Positions 25,324-34,800 of a stretch of DNA of 64,000 nucleotides are shown in pieces (position 1 is the stretch's first letter; every line of letters begins with the position of its first letter). The DNA is taken from contig UBQX01000008.1 in the NCBI GenBank assembly GCA_900467685.1, positions 1-64,000 on the forward strand, written 5' to 3'. A program made the translations under genes and the position numbers. The DNA is from Hyphomicrobiales bacterium. GTDB lineage: Bacteria > Pseudomonadota > Alphaproteobacteria > Rhizobiales > Rhizobiaceae. The notes beneath the pieces were generated by a model. It had not been told where the DNA came from, searched no databases, and saw nothing but the letters and a program-made list of their open reading frames with translations.

Positions 25324-25695
25324 TCAGCCGAACTCTGCGGTCATCATGAGCTTTCCGACGACGCTGGTCACCTCGGCGTCGTTGAACGGCTTCCTGATCG
25401 TTGGAATCGCTGGAAACGCCTGCGCCAGATCCGCAAGATCGTTACGCGCCGTCAGGAAGACGACCTTGGCCCCAGCGTCTTGCGCAGCCCCGAGATACAG
25501 GGAATCCTCCGCCCGGTTACCGCTGAACTCGAGAACCACCAGCGCGAAAACCTTTTCCGCCAGAGCAGTCGACAACTGGTCGCGGCGGCAGATTTCTATC
25601 GTACAATCAAACGCTTCCGACAAAATTCGCTCGGCTTCGAGGGCAATGAAAATCTGGTCTTCGGCGATCAGGATCGCAGGACGGTTATCTTCCAT
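25324..25695 (-). CDS. Degenerate single-domain receiver protein beside ecfG
   Basis: A 123-residue receiver-fold protein convergent with ecfG, three bases away. The acidic pair (AEDQ, residues 11-13), the Thr (FLTARND, about 82) and the Lys (RKPFN, about 102) are kept, but the phospho-acceptor position reads LVVLEF, giving Glu56 instead of Asp. Glu can mimic phosphorylation, so the protein may be locked in an active state or simply not be phosphorylated. I chose the ATG at 25695; a TTG at 25731 is an alternative. A role in tuning PhyR signalling is plausible from position only. Confidence 0.8.
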   Translation of the reverse strand: MEDNRPAILIAEDQIFIALEAERILSEAFDCTIEICRRDQLSTALAEKVFALVVLEFSGNRAEDSLYLGAAQDAGAKVVFLTARNDLADLAQAFPAIPTIRKPFNDAEVTSVVGKLMMTAEFG

Positions 25696-25902
25696 GATGG
25701 ATGTGAACTCACCTGTTTCAATGCTCCTCAAGGAGCTCCACGGCGGCTGGGCCGCCCGAGTCGAACCAGCGTTTCTGGCGGCGAGTACCCTAATGCCCTC
25801 AAAACGGGTACGGCGTCATTTAAATAAGACATGTTTAGAATGACGATTTGCAAGTCCGGGTGAACCGCCTTGCCCGTCAAAGGAAAGTCAAAGGGTGTTC
25901 CA

Positions 25903-26652
25903 ATGGATACATCGGCCAGCCCCCCCATGATCAGATGCGACGCCTGCCTTCTGAGGCGGATGAACGGGTTTCGCTCCATGTCGACGGAGGAGGCCAAGCT
26001 CATCTCGGATTTCAAATCCGGAGAAATGCGCTGCGAAGCCGGCATGAACATCATCTCGGAAGGCGCGTTCAGCCCGCATCTTTACACCGTGCTAGAAGGC
26101 TGGGGCTTCCGTTACAAGTCGCTCGAGGACGGCCGCCGGCAGATCCTGAACTATCTCGTCCCTGGCGATCTCATCGGCTTGCAGGGCGCGCTTCTGCAGG
26201 AAATGGATCACAGCGTCGAAGCGCTTACGCCGATGCGGCTCTGCATCTTCGAGCGTAGCCGGTTTCTCACCATCTTCGAGAAATCCGCAACGCTTGCCTA
26301 TGATGTAACCTGGATTGCCTCCCGCGAGGAGCGTATCCTCGATGCTCACATGCTGAGCCTTGGCCAGCGCACGGCACTGGAGCGGGCTGCCTACCTCCTG
26401 GTCTTCCTCTATTTCCGCGGCCTGCGTTCCGGCCTTCTCGCGCCGCCGAATGCGCAGATACCGTTGAGCCAGAACCTGATCGCCGATACGCTTGGGCTAT
26501 CGCTCGTCCACACGAACAAGACCCTCAAGCGGCTGGCGCAGCGCAAGCTGATTGTCTGGCGCGGCCGCGCCTGCGAGATCCTCGACCCTGAGGGCTTATG
26601 CACCGTGGCGGAGTGGGAACCGCCGGCAGCAGCCCCTCGCCCGCTGATCTAA
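25903..26652 (+). CDS. Crp/Fnr-family transcriptional regulator
   Basis: A 249-residue regulator with an N-terminal cyclic-nucleotide-binding-like domain (residues about 35-150, including YLVPGDLIGLQGALL) and a C-terminal winged helix (SQNLIADTLGLSLVHTNKTLKRL, about 193-215). N-terminal Cys residues occur (CDACLLRR), but the spacing does not reproduce the four-Cys iron-sulfur motif of Fnr, so oxygen sensing is doubtful. The ATG at 25903 has AAGGGTG upstream. It stands alone between the receiver gene and the PRC-barrel gene. Its targets are unknown; the TTGCG boxes at the nos locus are a remote possibility. Confidence 0.9.
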   Translation: MDTSASPPMIRCDACLLRRMNGFRSMSTEEAKLISDFKSGEMRCEAGMNIISEGAFSPHLYTVLEGWGFRYKSLEDGRRQILNYLVPGDLIGLQGALLQEMDHSVEALTPMRLCIFERSRFLTIFEKSATLAYDVTWIASREERILDAHMLSLGQRTALERAAYLLVFLYFRGLRSGLLAPPNAQIPLSQNLIADTLGLSLVHTNKTLKRLAQRKLIVWRGRACEILDPEGLCTVAEWEPPAAAPRPLI

Positions 26653-26677
26653 CCTGGGTACTTTCCTTGAAAATTTC

Positions 26678-26702
26678 GGAACCACTTCCTTTTGCGGACG
26701 TT
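26678..26702 (+). promoter_or_regulatory. EcfG-type promoter of the PRC-barrel gene
   Basis: GGAAC at 26678-26682, 16 bases, CGTT at 26699-26702, about 74 bases before the start codon at 26776. Confidence 0.85.
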
Positions 26703-26775
26703 CCGTTGATGTGACCAGTCGGGCAGACAGCCTGTTTCCTGACCGGAACTACAACAAACGAAAAGGAGACATCCG

Positions 26776-27417
26776 ATGATCAAGACCCTGATTGCTTCGA
26801 CCTTTCTCGCGGCCTCCATCGCGGTCCCCGTCATGGCTGCCGACTCCGGCACGTCCGGCACCAACATGAACAAGACCGGTGCCGCCGGGACGACCAACAG
26901 TGGCGCAACGCCCACGACCACCGCTCCGGCAGCAACGACGACCGCTCCGGCCGCAGGCACGACCACGGCGCCGGCAGCAAGCACCACCACGGGCGCAGCT
27001 GGAACGGCTGCGGGTGCGGCGGGTACAGTCATGTACGGTCAGAATGTAGCCGCCTCGAATATCATTGGCGCCTCCGTGATGGATGCTACCAATAACAGCA
27101 TCGGTAAGATCGATGACCTCGTGCTGAGCGGTGAAGGCCAGGTGACCAACTACGTGGTCGACGTCGGTGGCTTCCTGGGAATCGGTTCCAAGCGCGTCGC
27201 CCTGACGCCGCAGGACGTGACCATCACGGCCGACGGAAACGGTAACCTGCAGGCCAAGACGCAGCTCACCAAGGACGCTCTGACCGCTCGTCCGGACTAC
27301 ACCAAGCCGGAAGTACCGGCCGCCAACAACAATGGCGCGGCCCCCGGTGCGGCAGGCACGACGGGCACCTCGGGTGGTGCCGCGGGCGGCACGACCGCAC
27401 CGGCTGCCAAGCCCTGA
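26776..27417 (+). CDS. Secreted PRC-barrel domain protein with low-complexity linkers
   Basis: A 213-residue exported protein. A Sec signal peptide covers about residues 1-21 (ending VMA). A Thr/Ala/Gly-rich linker with repeated TTTAPAA units follows (about 22-85). A PRC-barrel-like domain (about 90-170) includes GASVMDATNNSIGKIDDLVL and VGGFLGIGSKRVAL, and a second Gly/Ala/Thr-rich tail ends the protein. AAGGAG precedes the ATG. An EcfG-type promoter upstream and a terminator downstream make it a single-gene stress unit. PRC-barrel proteins of this type are common stress-induced periplasmic proteins; their activity is unknown. Confidence 0.85.
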   Translation: MIKTLIASTFLAASIAVPVMAADSGTSGTNMNKTGAAGTTNSGATPTTTAPAATTTAPAAGTTTAPAASTTTGAAGTAAGAAGTVMYGQNVAASNIIGASVMDATNNSIGKIDDLVLSGEGQVTNYVVDVGGFLGIGSKRVALTPQDVTITADGNGNLQAKTQLTKDALTARPDYTKPEVPAANNNGAAPGAAGTTGTSGGAAGGTTAPAAKP

Positions 27418-27424
27418 TGACATT

Positions 27425-27458
27425 CGGCCGTCGCTTTCGAGCGGCGGCCGTTTTTATT
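27425..27458 (+). terminator. Intrinsic terminator after the PRC-barrel gene
   Basis: An 11-bp stem with one G-T pair (27425-27435 with 27440-27450) around a TTCG tetraloop is followed by TTTTTATTT. It starts eight bases after the stop codon. Confidence 0.9.
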
Positions 27459-27498
27459 TCTGTACAATCCGGAAAACGGCTGCTCCAACCCTAGGCTT

Positions 27499-28545
27499 TC
27501 AGCCTTCCAGATGAACAAGAACCTCTGCAACGGTACCACGTTCTGTCGATGGGTACTGAATACCTTGCCCGATCGCATCCGCCATGGAGCGGACGATGCG
27601 GGTCCCAAGGCCGGTCTTGTGATTGCCGGGCTTCTTCTCGGAGGATGACGCAAGTCCCGCGCCGTCGTCTTCGACCGCCAGTCGGGCGCTGGTTTCATCG
27701 ACGCGTTTGAAAAACACGCGGATTTCACCCTCTTCTCCTTCGGCATACGCGTATTTGAGCGCATTGGTCGCAAGCTCGGTGACGATCATGCCGACCGAGA
27801 CAGCCTTGTCTGCGGGCAGCTCTATGTCGTCGAGATCGACGGAAATCTGCCGGCGCGACTCAGGTCCGCTGACCGTGTCCGAAAGATCGCCGACAAGCGC
27901 TCCGATATAGGGCTTCATGTCGACCGAACTGATCTTGTCGTTCGAATAAAGGCTGCGATGCATGGCCGCGATCGCCGAAATGCGGCTCTGGGTTTCCTGC
28001 AGAACCTGCCGCGTCTCCTCGTGCTGCGCCGAACCCGCCTGGAGGCGAAGAAGGCTCGTGACGAGTGCCAGGCTGTTGGCGACCCGATGATTCATTTCGG
28101 CCAGCAGCGCCTCGGCCCTTTCCTTCGCGCGGCGCGTTTCCTCATCCGCCTCTTCCTTCGCCTTGCGCAACCGCGCATTGGCGACGGTGTTCACCACGGC
28201 GTCGGACAGCAGCGAAAGAAAGTCTTCGCTCGCGTTCTTGATGACGTAGTCGGAAGCGCCGCTTTTCAGCGCTTCCACGGCAATTCGCGCCTCGCTGGAT
28301 CCCGTCACGTAGACGACCGGCGTGGAAATTCCCGCCTCGCGAAAACGCCGCAGGATGTCGAGCCCGGTCATGTTCGCGAGGTAATGGTCCAGCACCACGA
28401 CATCGAAGGTCTCGGACTGCAGCTTCTCTACCGCACGAGCCGGATCATGTTCATGAATCACGTCGTGGTTCGAGCGGCCCAGATTCCGCCTGACCAGGTG
28501 GGCGAGAGGAACGTCGTCGTCGATATAGAGTACGCGCGTGTCCAT
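27499..28545 (-). CDS. Receiver-HisKA_2 hybrid sensor kinase
   Basis: A 348-residue cytoplasmic protein. An N-terminal receiver (Asp53 in VVVLDHYLANMTG, acidic residues IDDD, Lys in VIKNAS) is joined by a charged coiled coil (about 125-150) to a HisKA_2/HWE-type kinase domain with His153 in EMNHRVANSLALVTSLLRLQ. The ATP-binding part has VTELATNALKYAY, DDGAGL and GLGTRIVRSM. Kinases of this type often act on PhyR-like regulators, and the location in the stress island fits, though a different partner is possible. No EcfG-type promoter was found upstream. Confidence 0.9.
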   Translation of the reverse strand: MDTRVLYIDDDVPLAHLVRRNLGRSNHDVIHEHDPARAVEKLQSETFDVVVLDHYLANMTGLDILRRFREAGISTPVVYVTGSSEARIAVEALKSGASDYVIKNASEDFLSLLSDAVVNTVANARLRKAKEEADEETRRAKERAEALLAEMNHRVANSLALVTSLLRLQAGSAQHEETRQVLQETQSRISAIAAMHRSLYSNDKISSVDMKPYIGALVGDLSDTVSGPESRRQISVDLDDIELPADKAVSVGMIVTELATNALKYAYAEGEEGEIRVFFKRVDETSARLAVEDDGAGLASSSEKKPGNHKTGLGTRIVRSMADAIGQGIQYPSTERGTVAEVLVHLEG

Positions 28546-28843
28546 ATAAACTCATCATGCTTCGGGAGTAGCGGGAGAACCTTCAACTTGAGCAGTGTTA
28601 TCGCGCTGCGAAATCCATGCAAAGTATAAAACGTAGCAAGCGCCAATTTTTCTCCGGATATCAGAAATTTAGTCGACCAACCTCAAGCACGGCGGAGGAC
28701 GCGGGCGGGGACTCGCTTTCCGTGTATGACGCCGTTCAAACCGCCCCTTCGAACAGCTTCATGCAAGCCTGCCTGAATAGGTTCTCGCCATGCTTGCTGA
28801 CAAATGACTTGTCGACGACGATGGATGAACACCGGGCAAAAGC
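28546..28843. other. Upstream region of the giant repeat gene; uncertain small ORF
   Basis: This divergent gap should hold promoters for the receiver-kinase gene and the giant repeat gene. No EcfG-type, sigma-54 or clear sigma-70 site was found. A 76-codon frame runs from ATG 28617 to 28847 and its stop overlaps the giant gene's ATG as ATGA. It has no recognisable domain or clear ribosome-binding site, so I do not call it as a gene, but coupled translation is possible. Confidence 0.4.
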
Positions 28844-31800
28844 ATGACCTCGACTGCATCTACCCTGACGGCCAACCAGATCAGAACCATGTCGACCGCG
28901 GCAATCGCGGCGTGGACGACGGAGGATGTCGCATCCCTGTCTTCGCAGCAGATCGGGTTTCTGTCGTCAGAGCAAATTGCTGCACTGGATACGGAAGACG
29001 TCAACGTACTCTCCTCGATCCAGTTGCGCGGCATCACCAACAGCGCCATCGTCGGCTTGAGCCTCGATCAGCTTGCCGTTCTGGACACGGCCGATATCGA
29101 GAGCCTGACTCAGGGCCAGGTGGCCTCTCTGACGACCCGGCAACTGGGCGCATTGACCACCGATCAGGTCGAGGCCTTCACGTCCAGCCAGGTTGCCGGA
29201 ATGAATTCGCGGCAGATCGCGGCGCTCACGCCCGATGACATCGCCGTCTTCTCCACCGCAGACATCGCCTCCATCTCCTGGACAGCCATCGGCGGCTTGA
29301 GCACGGAAGCGCTCGCGCGCCTCAGCGGCCCGCAGACTGCCGCGATTTCGACTGCCGCGCTTTCGGTCCTGACGTTCGACCAGCTCGCCGCCCTTTCAAC
29401 CGACCAGATCGCATCGCTGACGCCCATCCAGATGGGGTCGCTGAAGGCCACCCAGATCAACGTCCTCTCGGCGGATGCAATTGCAGCACTATCGACAGGC
29501 CAGGTGGCCGCGATCAGTACGCGCATGATCAGCGGCCTGACGTCCAATGTCCTGGCCGCATTGTCGACCGATCAGGTCGCCGCCCTGACGGTGCAGCAGG
29601 TCAAGCTTCTCAGCGCCGATCAGATAGGCGCGCTTGACAGTGACGATCTCGCCACCTTCTCCACCGACAAGATCTCCGCACTCTCGAGCCGGGCGCTGTC
29701 CGGCCTGTCTACGGGTGTGCTGGCGACGCTGAGTGGCGATCAGATTTCCGCCTTCGCTGCGTCTGCCATGGGCGGCTTGAGCGCGACCCAGATAGCCGCC
29801 CTGTCGGAAGACCAGGTGGCGAGCCTGTCTGCGCTGCAGGTAGGTGCAATGAATGCCGCCCAGATCGGTGCGCTGGATAGCGGCGACATCCAGCGGCTTT
29901 CCACCGACGAGATCGCCGCTCTCAATCCGGACGCCGTGTCGGGCCTCTCCTCGACGCTGATCGATGCGCTCACGACCGACCAGGTCGCCGCACTGTCGAC
30001 GGTGGCGATGACGCGTCTCAAGACAGACCAGATTGCGGCCTTCACCACCGCACAGGTCGTGGCCCTCTCCACGGATCAGATCTGGCGGCTGACGTCGATG
30101 CAGATCTCGGCGTTTTCTTCGACGCAGATCGAGGCCCTCGGCACGGCGCAGATCGCCGCGATCAGCGGAGCTGCCATTCCTGGGCTTTCTACAGGGCAGA
30201 TCCAGACGCTCTCCACGAGCCAGGTCGCAGCGTTCAACATGCTGCAGGTCCGCGGCCTCAGCGCCCGCCAGATCGCGGCCCTGGGTCCGGACGACGTTTC
30301 TGTCCTGTCCACCCAAACAATTTCGGCGCTGACGCCGGCCGGGATCTCCGGCATGACGACGGATTCGCTGGCTGCTCTTTCGACGGCGCAGATCGGCGCC
30401 CTTTCGCCGGCGGCCTTGCCCGGCCTGACGCAGGCGCAGATCACGGCGCTGACGTCGGAGCAGTTCGCAGCGCTTTCCGGAATGCAGCTCGCCGCGCTGA
30501 CCCGAAACCAGGTAGCCGCAATCGATGCGGAAGATCTCGCGTCGCTTACACCCGAGCGGATCGCTTCGCTCGGCACAAGTGCCGTCGGCGGCCTAACGAC
30601 CACGCAGATTTCGTCCCTCTCGACGCAGCAGATCTCGGCGCTCACCATCTACCAGCTCTCCAACCTGACATCGCTGCAAGTGTCGGTTCTCGGTCCGGAA
30701 GCGCTGAACTCGCTGGGCACGGCAAAAATATCCGCGCTTTCGAGCAACGCCATTCCCGGCCTGTCGACGGCTGCCCTTGCCGGACTGGATACGGACCAGA
30801 TTGCTGCATTGAGCACGCGCGCTGTGGCCGCCATGACCACGGCGCAGATATCCGCTCTGTCCGCGGAGCAGATCGGTGCATTGTCACCTACCCAGGTTTC
30901 CGTGCTTTCTTCGGCGCAATTGTCGGCCTTCGGGACGGATGACATTGCAGCGCTCTCGAAGGCGGATATCGCCGCACTTGCAAGCCAGAGCATCATGGGC
31001 CTTTCGACAACGGCCGTGGCTGCGATGACGGACGAGCAGGTCGCCGCTCTGAGCACGGGCGCCATCGCCCAGATGCTGGCAACGCAGGTCGCTGCGCTGA
31101 GCTCAGGTCAGGTTCACGCCCTGACCACCGCCCAGGTATCGGCGATCGCCAGCAGCCGAATTTCCGCGTTGACGACCGACAAGATCGCGATGCTCTCGAC
31201 CGACAAGATTGCCGTCTTGAGTGGCGCTGCAGTCTCTGGCCTGACAACCGATCAGCTTGCGGCCTTCTCCACCGCGCAGGTTCAGGCTTTGACGTCGCAG
31301 CAGGTCACGGCGCTTTCTTCCAGGCAGATCGGCGCAATTTCCTCAGACGGATTAGCAAGCTTCTCGACCGCCGACATCGGCGCTCTTCTTGCCGCCACAG
31401 CACGAGGACTGACAAGCGATCAGCTCGCAGCGCTTTCGTCCGACCAGATCGCAGCCCTGTCGACGGCTGCGGTTGCGGCCTTGCGGACTGACCAGATCAA
31501 CGCGCTTTCCAGCAGTCAGATCGAGGCCTTGACCGCAAGGCAGATCGCCGTGCTATCCACGGACCAGTTCGCAGCGCTCGAAGCAACCGATATCGCCACC
31601 TTCTCGACGGCCGATATCGCAGCCATCCCCACGGCCTCGATTGCACGTATCCCGGTGGACGCGATTGCCGCGCTGACGAGCGAGCAGATCGCGGCGATCA
31701 GCCAGGCGGCCATCTCCCGGCTGACGTCCGACCAGCTCGGCGCGCTGAGCACGGCCCAGGTCTCCGCGCTGACCACAGCCCAGCTCGTCATGCTGTCCTC

Positions 31801-34800
31801 CGCGCAAATCAAGGCATTCACGCTGGATGACATCGGCGTACTGTCCACCACGCAGCTGGCAGCCATCGGAACGCTCGCGATCAGCGGCCTGACATCCGAC
31901 CAGATTTCCGCCCTGACCAGCGAGCAGATCACCGCGCTGAGCTCGCGGCAGATCGCGGCGCTGACATCAACACAGGTGGCTGTGCTGAGCACCGACAGTC
32001 TGGCGCTCCTGTCCACGACCCAGATGGCCGCCTTGAGCCCGATCGGGCTAACCGGGCTTTCGAGCCGCCAGATTTCGTCGCTGACGACGGCGCAGGTCGA
32101 GGCATTCATTCCGACACAGATCGCGGCGCTGAGCTCTGCCCAGTTCGCGGCGCTGAACACGCAGGCGCTCGCAACCTTCTCCACCAAGGACATGGCTGCG
32201 ATCACGCCGGCTGCCATCACGGGGATCTCCACCGACGTTCTGGTTACCTTGTCCAGTGCGCAGGTTGCGGCCCTGAGCACGCTCGCCGTTGCGGGCCTGA
32301 CGACAGTTCAGGTCGATGCGCTGACCACCGATCAGCTTGCGATGCTCGGCACGCGCCACATCGCGGCCATGAATTCGGCGCAGGTCGCCGTCCTCACCTC
32401 CGGCGATCTTGCTGCACTTTCCACCGATCAGGTCGCTGCGATCAATTCCAAGGCCCTTTCGGGACTTTCGACGCGGCAGATTGTTGCCCTGACAACAGCG
32501 CAGATGGAGGCCCTGACACCAACACAGGTTGGCGCGCTCTCCTCCGATCAGCTTTCTGTCCTCAGTTCGGCGGCGCTCGCGACATTCTCCACCAAGGACA
32601 TGTCCTCGATCGCGTCGACGGCCATCGCCGGCATCGCGACGGATGTGCTCGCATCGCTTTCCACCGCCCAGATCGCAGCGATCAGCACCCGCAGCGTCGC
32701 CGCCTTGTCCACGCAACAGATCGACAGCCTGACCTCGGCAGGGATGGAAGCGCTGACATCCGCGCAGGTGGGGGCGCTCACCTCCTCGCAGCTCGCTGTT
32801 CTTGATGCCACCGACATCGCCACCTTCTCCACGAAGGACATTGCGGCTATCGGCTCGGATGCGATTTCGTCTCTTTCAACGGCGGCCATCGCCGGGCTGA
32901 CCACAACGCAGATCGCCTCGCTGAGCACCTTTGGCATTCAGGGGCTTTCGACGCGCCAGGTCGTCTCCCTGACCACCACCCAGATCCAGTCGATGACCGC
33001 AACGCAGTTTGCCGCCTTCACGTCGCGGCAGGTGTCCGTGCTGTCGACGGCGGTAATCGGCGCCCTTTCCACGGACCAGATTTCAGTTCTTTCCTCAGCG
33101 AGCGTTGCCGGTCTTTCGACCCAGCAACTGGCGGCGATGACCACCGTGCAGATGGCGGCGCTCAACCCCGACCAGATCGGCGCGCTGAACTCGACGCAGC
33201 TTTCGGTCATGGACACGGCAGATATTGCCACCTTCTCGTCCAAGGACATGGCCGCGATCAGTTCCACCGCGATCCGCGGCCTGACGACCGACGTAATCTC
33301 ACAGCTCACCACGGATCAGATCGCATTCCTGTCGACGGCCGGCATTTCGGGCCTCTCGACGCGCCAGATCGCGGCCCTGAACACCGCCCAGATCGAAGCG
33401 ATGACACCGATCCAGATTGCGGCGCTCAGTTCGTCGCAGCTCGCTGTCATGAGCTCGGACGCGCTCGCAACCTTCTCGACCTCCGACATCGCCTCGTTGA
33501 CCTCCGCCTCGATCGCCGGGCTTTCCACGGCCGTCGTCGAGACCTTGACCACCCGGCAGATCACCGCGATCAATTCGACCGCCATCGCGGGACTGACGAC
33601 GCAGCAGGTCAACGCGCTCAGCGCGACACAGGTCGCAGCCCTCACCAACAGCCAGCTCGGCGGCATGACGGCCGGCCAGATCACCGCGATCGGCGCAACC
33701 GACATCACGGCCCTGACGCCGGAGCAGATGGCGGCAATCAGCTCCGCCGGCATTGCCGGCCTGACCACGGCTCAGATCGCAGCACTCAGCACGGGACAGA
33801 TCAACGGGCTGACGACCCAGCAATACGCCGTGCTGACGTCGCGGCAGCTCTCGGCTTTCACGACCACCGTTATCGCGGCAATTGCGCTGGAGGACGTCGC
33901 GGCCATCAGTTCGGCGGGCATATCCGGTCTCAGCACGGCAGCGATCGCAGCCCTGTCTCAGGACCAGGCCGCCGCCATCAGCACGGCCGCCATCGCCGGG
34001 CTGACTTCCGCGCAGGTTGGCGCCTTCAGCAGCGCGCAGTTCCAGGCGATGTCCACTGCACAGTTCGCAGCCCTGAATGCGCGCCAGATCGATTCGCTCG
34101 GCACCGCTTCGGTTTCCTCGCTGACCGGCGAGCAGATTGCCTCGCTGACCACGGCCGTGATAGCCGGACTGACGACCGCGCAGGTCGCCGCGCTCACCAC
34201 CGTTCAGATCGCAGCCCTGACATCGGTTCAGATCGGCGCCTTGAGCTCCACGCAGGTCGCCGTGCTGCAAAGCGATGATTTCGCAGCGATCTCCACGGGT
34301 AACATCGCCGCACTGTCGTCGGCGGCGGTTGCCGGCATCCAGACCGGCATCCTTGCAACGCTTCCCACGGAGCAGATCGCGTCGATCAGCAGCGTCGCCC
34401 TGCCCGGACTGACAACCGCGCAGATCGCAACGCTGAGCACGAACCAGATCGCGGCGCTCACGACCGGACAGACCGCCGCGTTGACGTCGCGCCAGATTTC
34501 GGCGCTTTCGCTGGCGGATATCGCTGCCATGTCTTCGGGCCAGGTCGCGGCGCTGGCAACGGCCAGCATCAGCGGGCTGACCACCGACCAGATCGCTGGT
34601 CTCTCGACAGCCCAGGCCGAAGCCCTCACCTCCGCCCAAGTCGCAGCACTCAGCTCGCGCCAGATCGCTGCCATCGAGACACAGGATCTTGATACGTTCT
34701 CGACCGAAGATCTCGCCGCCATCAGTGCCAACGGGATCGCCGGGCTCTCGACCGCCATCGTTGCCACCCTGACGAACGACCAGATCGCAGCGTTGGGGGC

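Noticed and set aside
25903-26652. Calling the Crp/Fnr regulator an oxygen-sensing Fnr or FixK
   Set aside because: The N-terminal cysteines do not show the four-Cys cluster spacing, and no fix or denitrification gene is adjacent.
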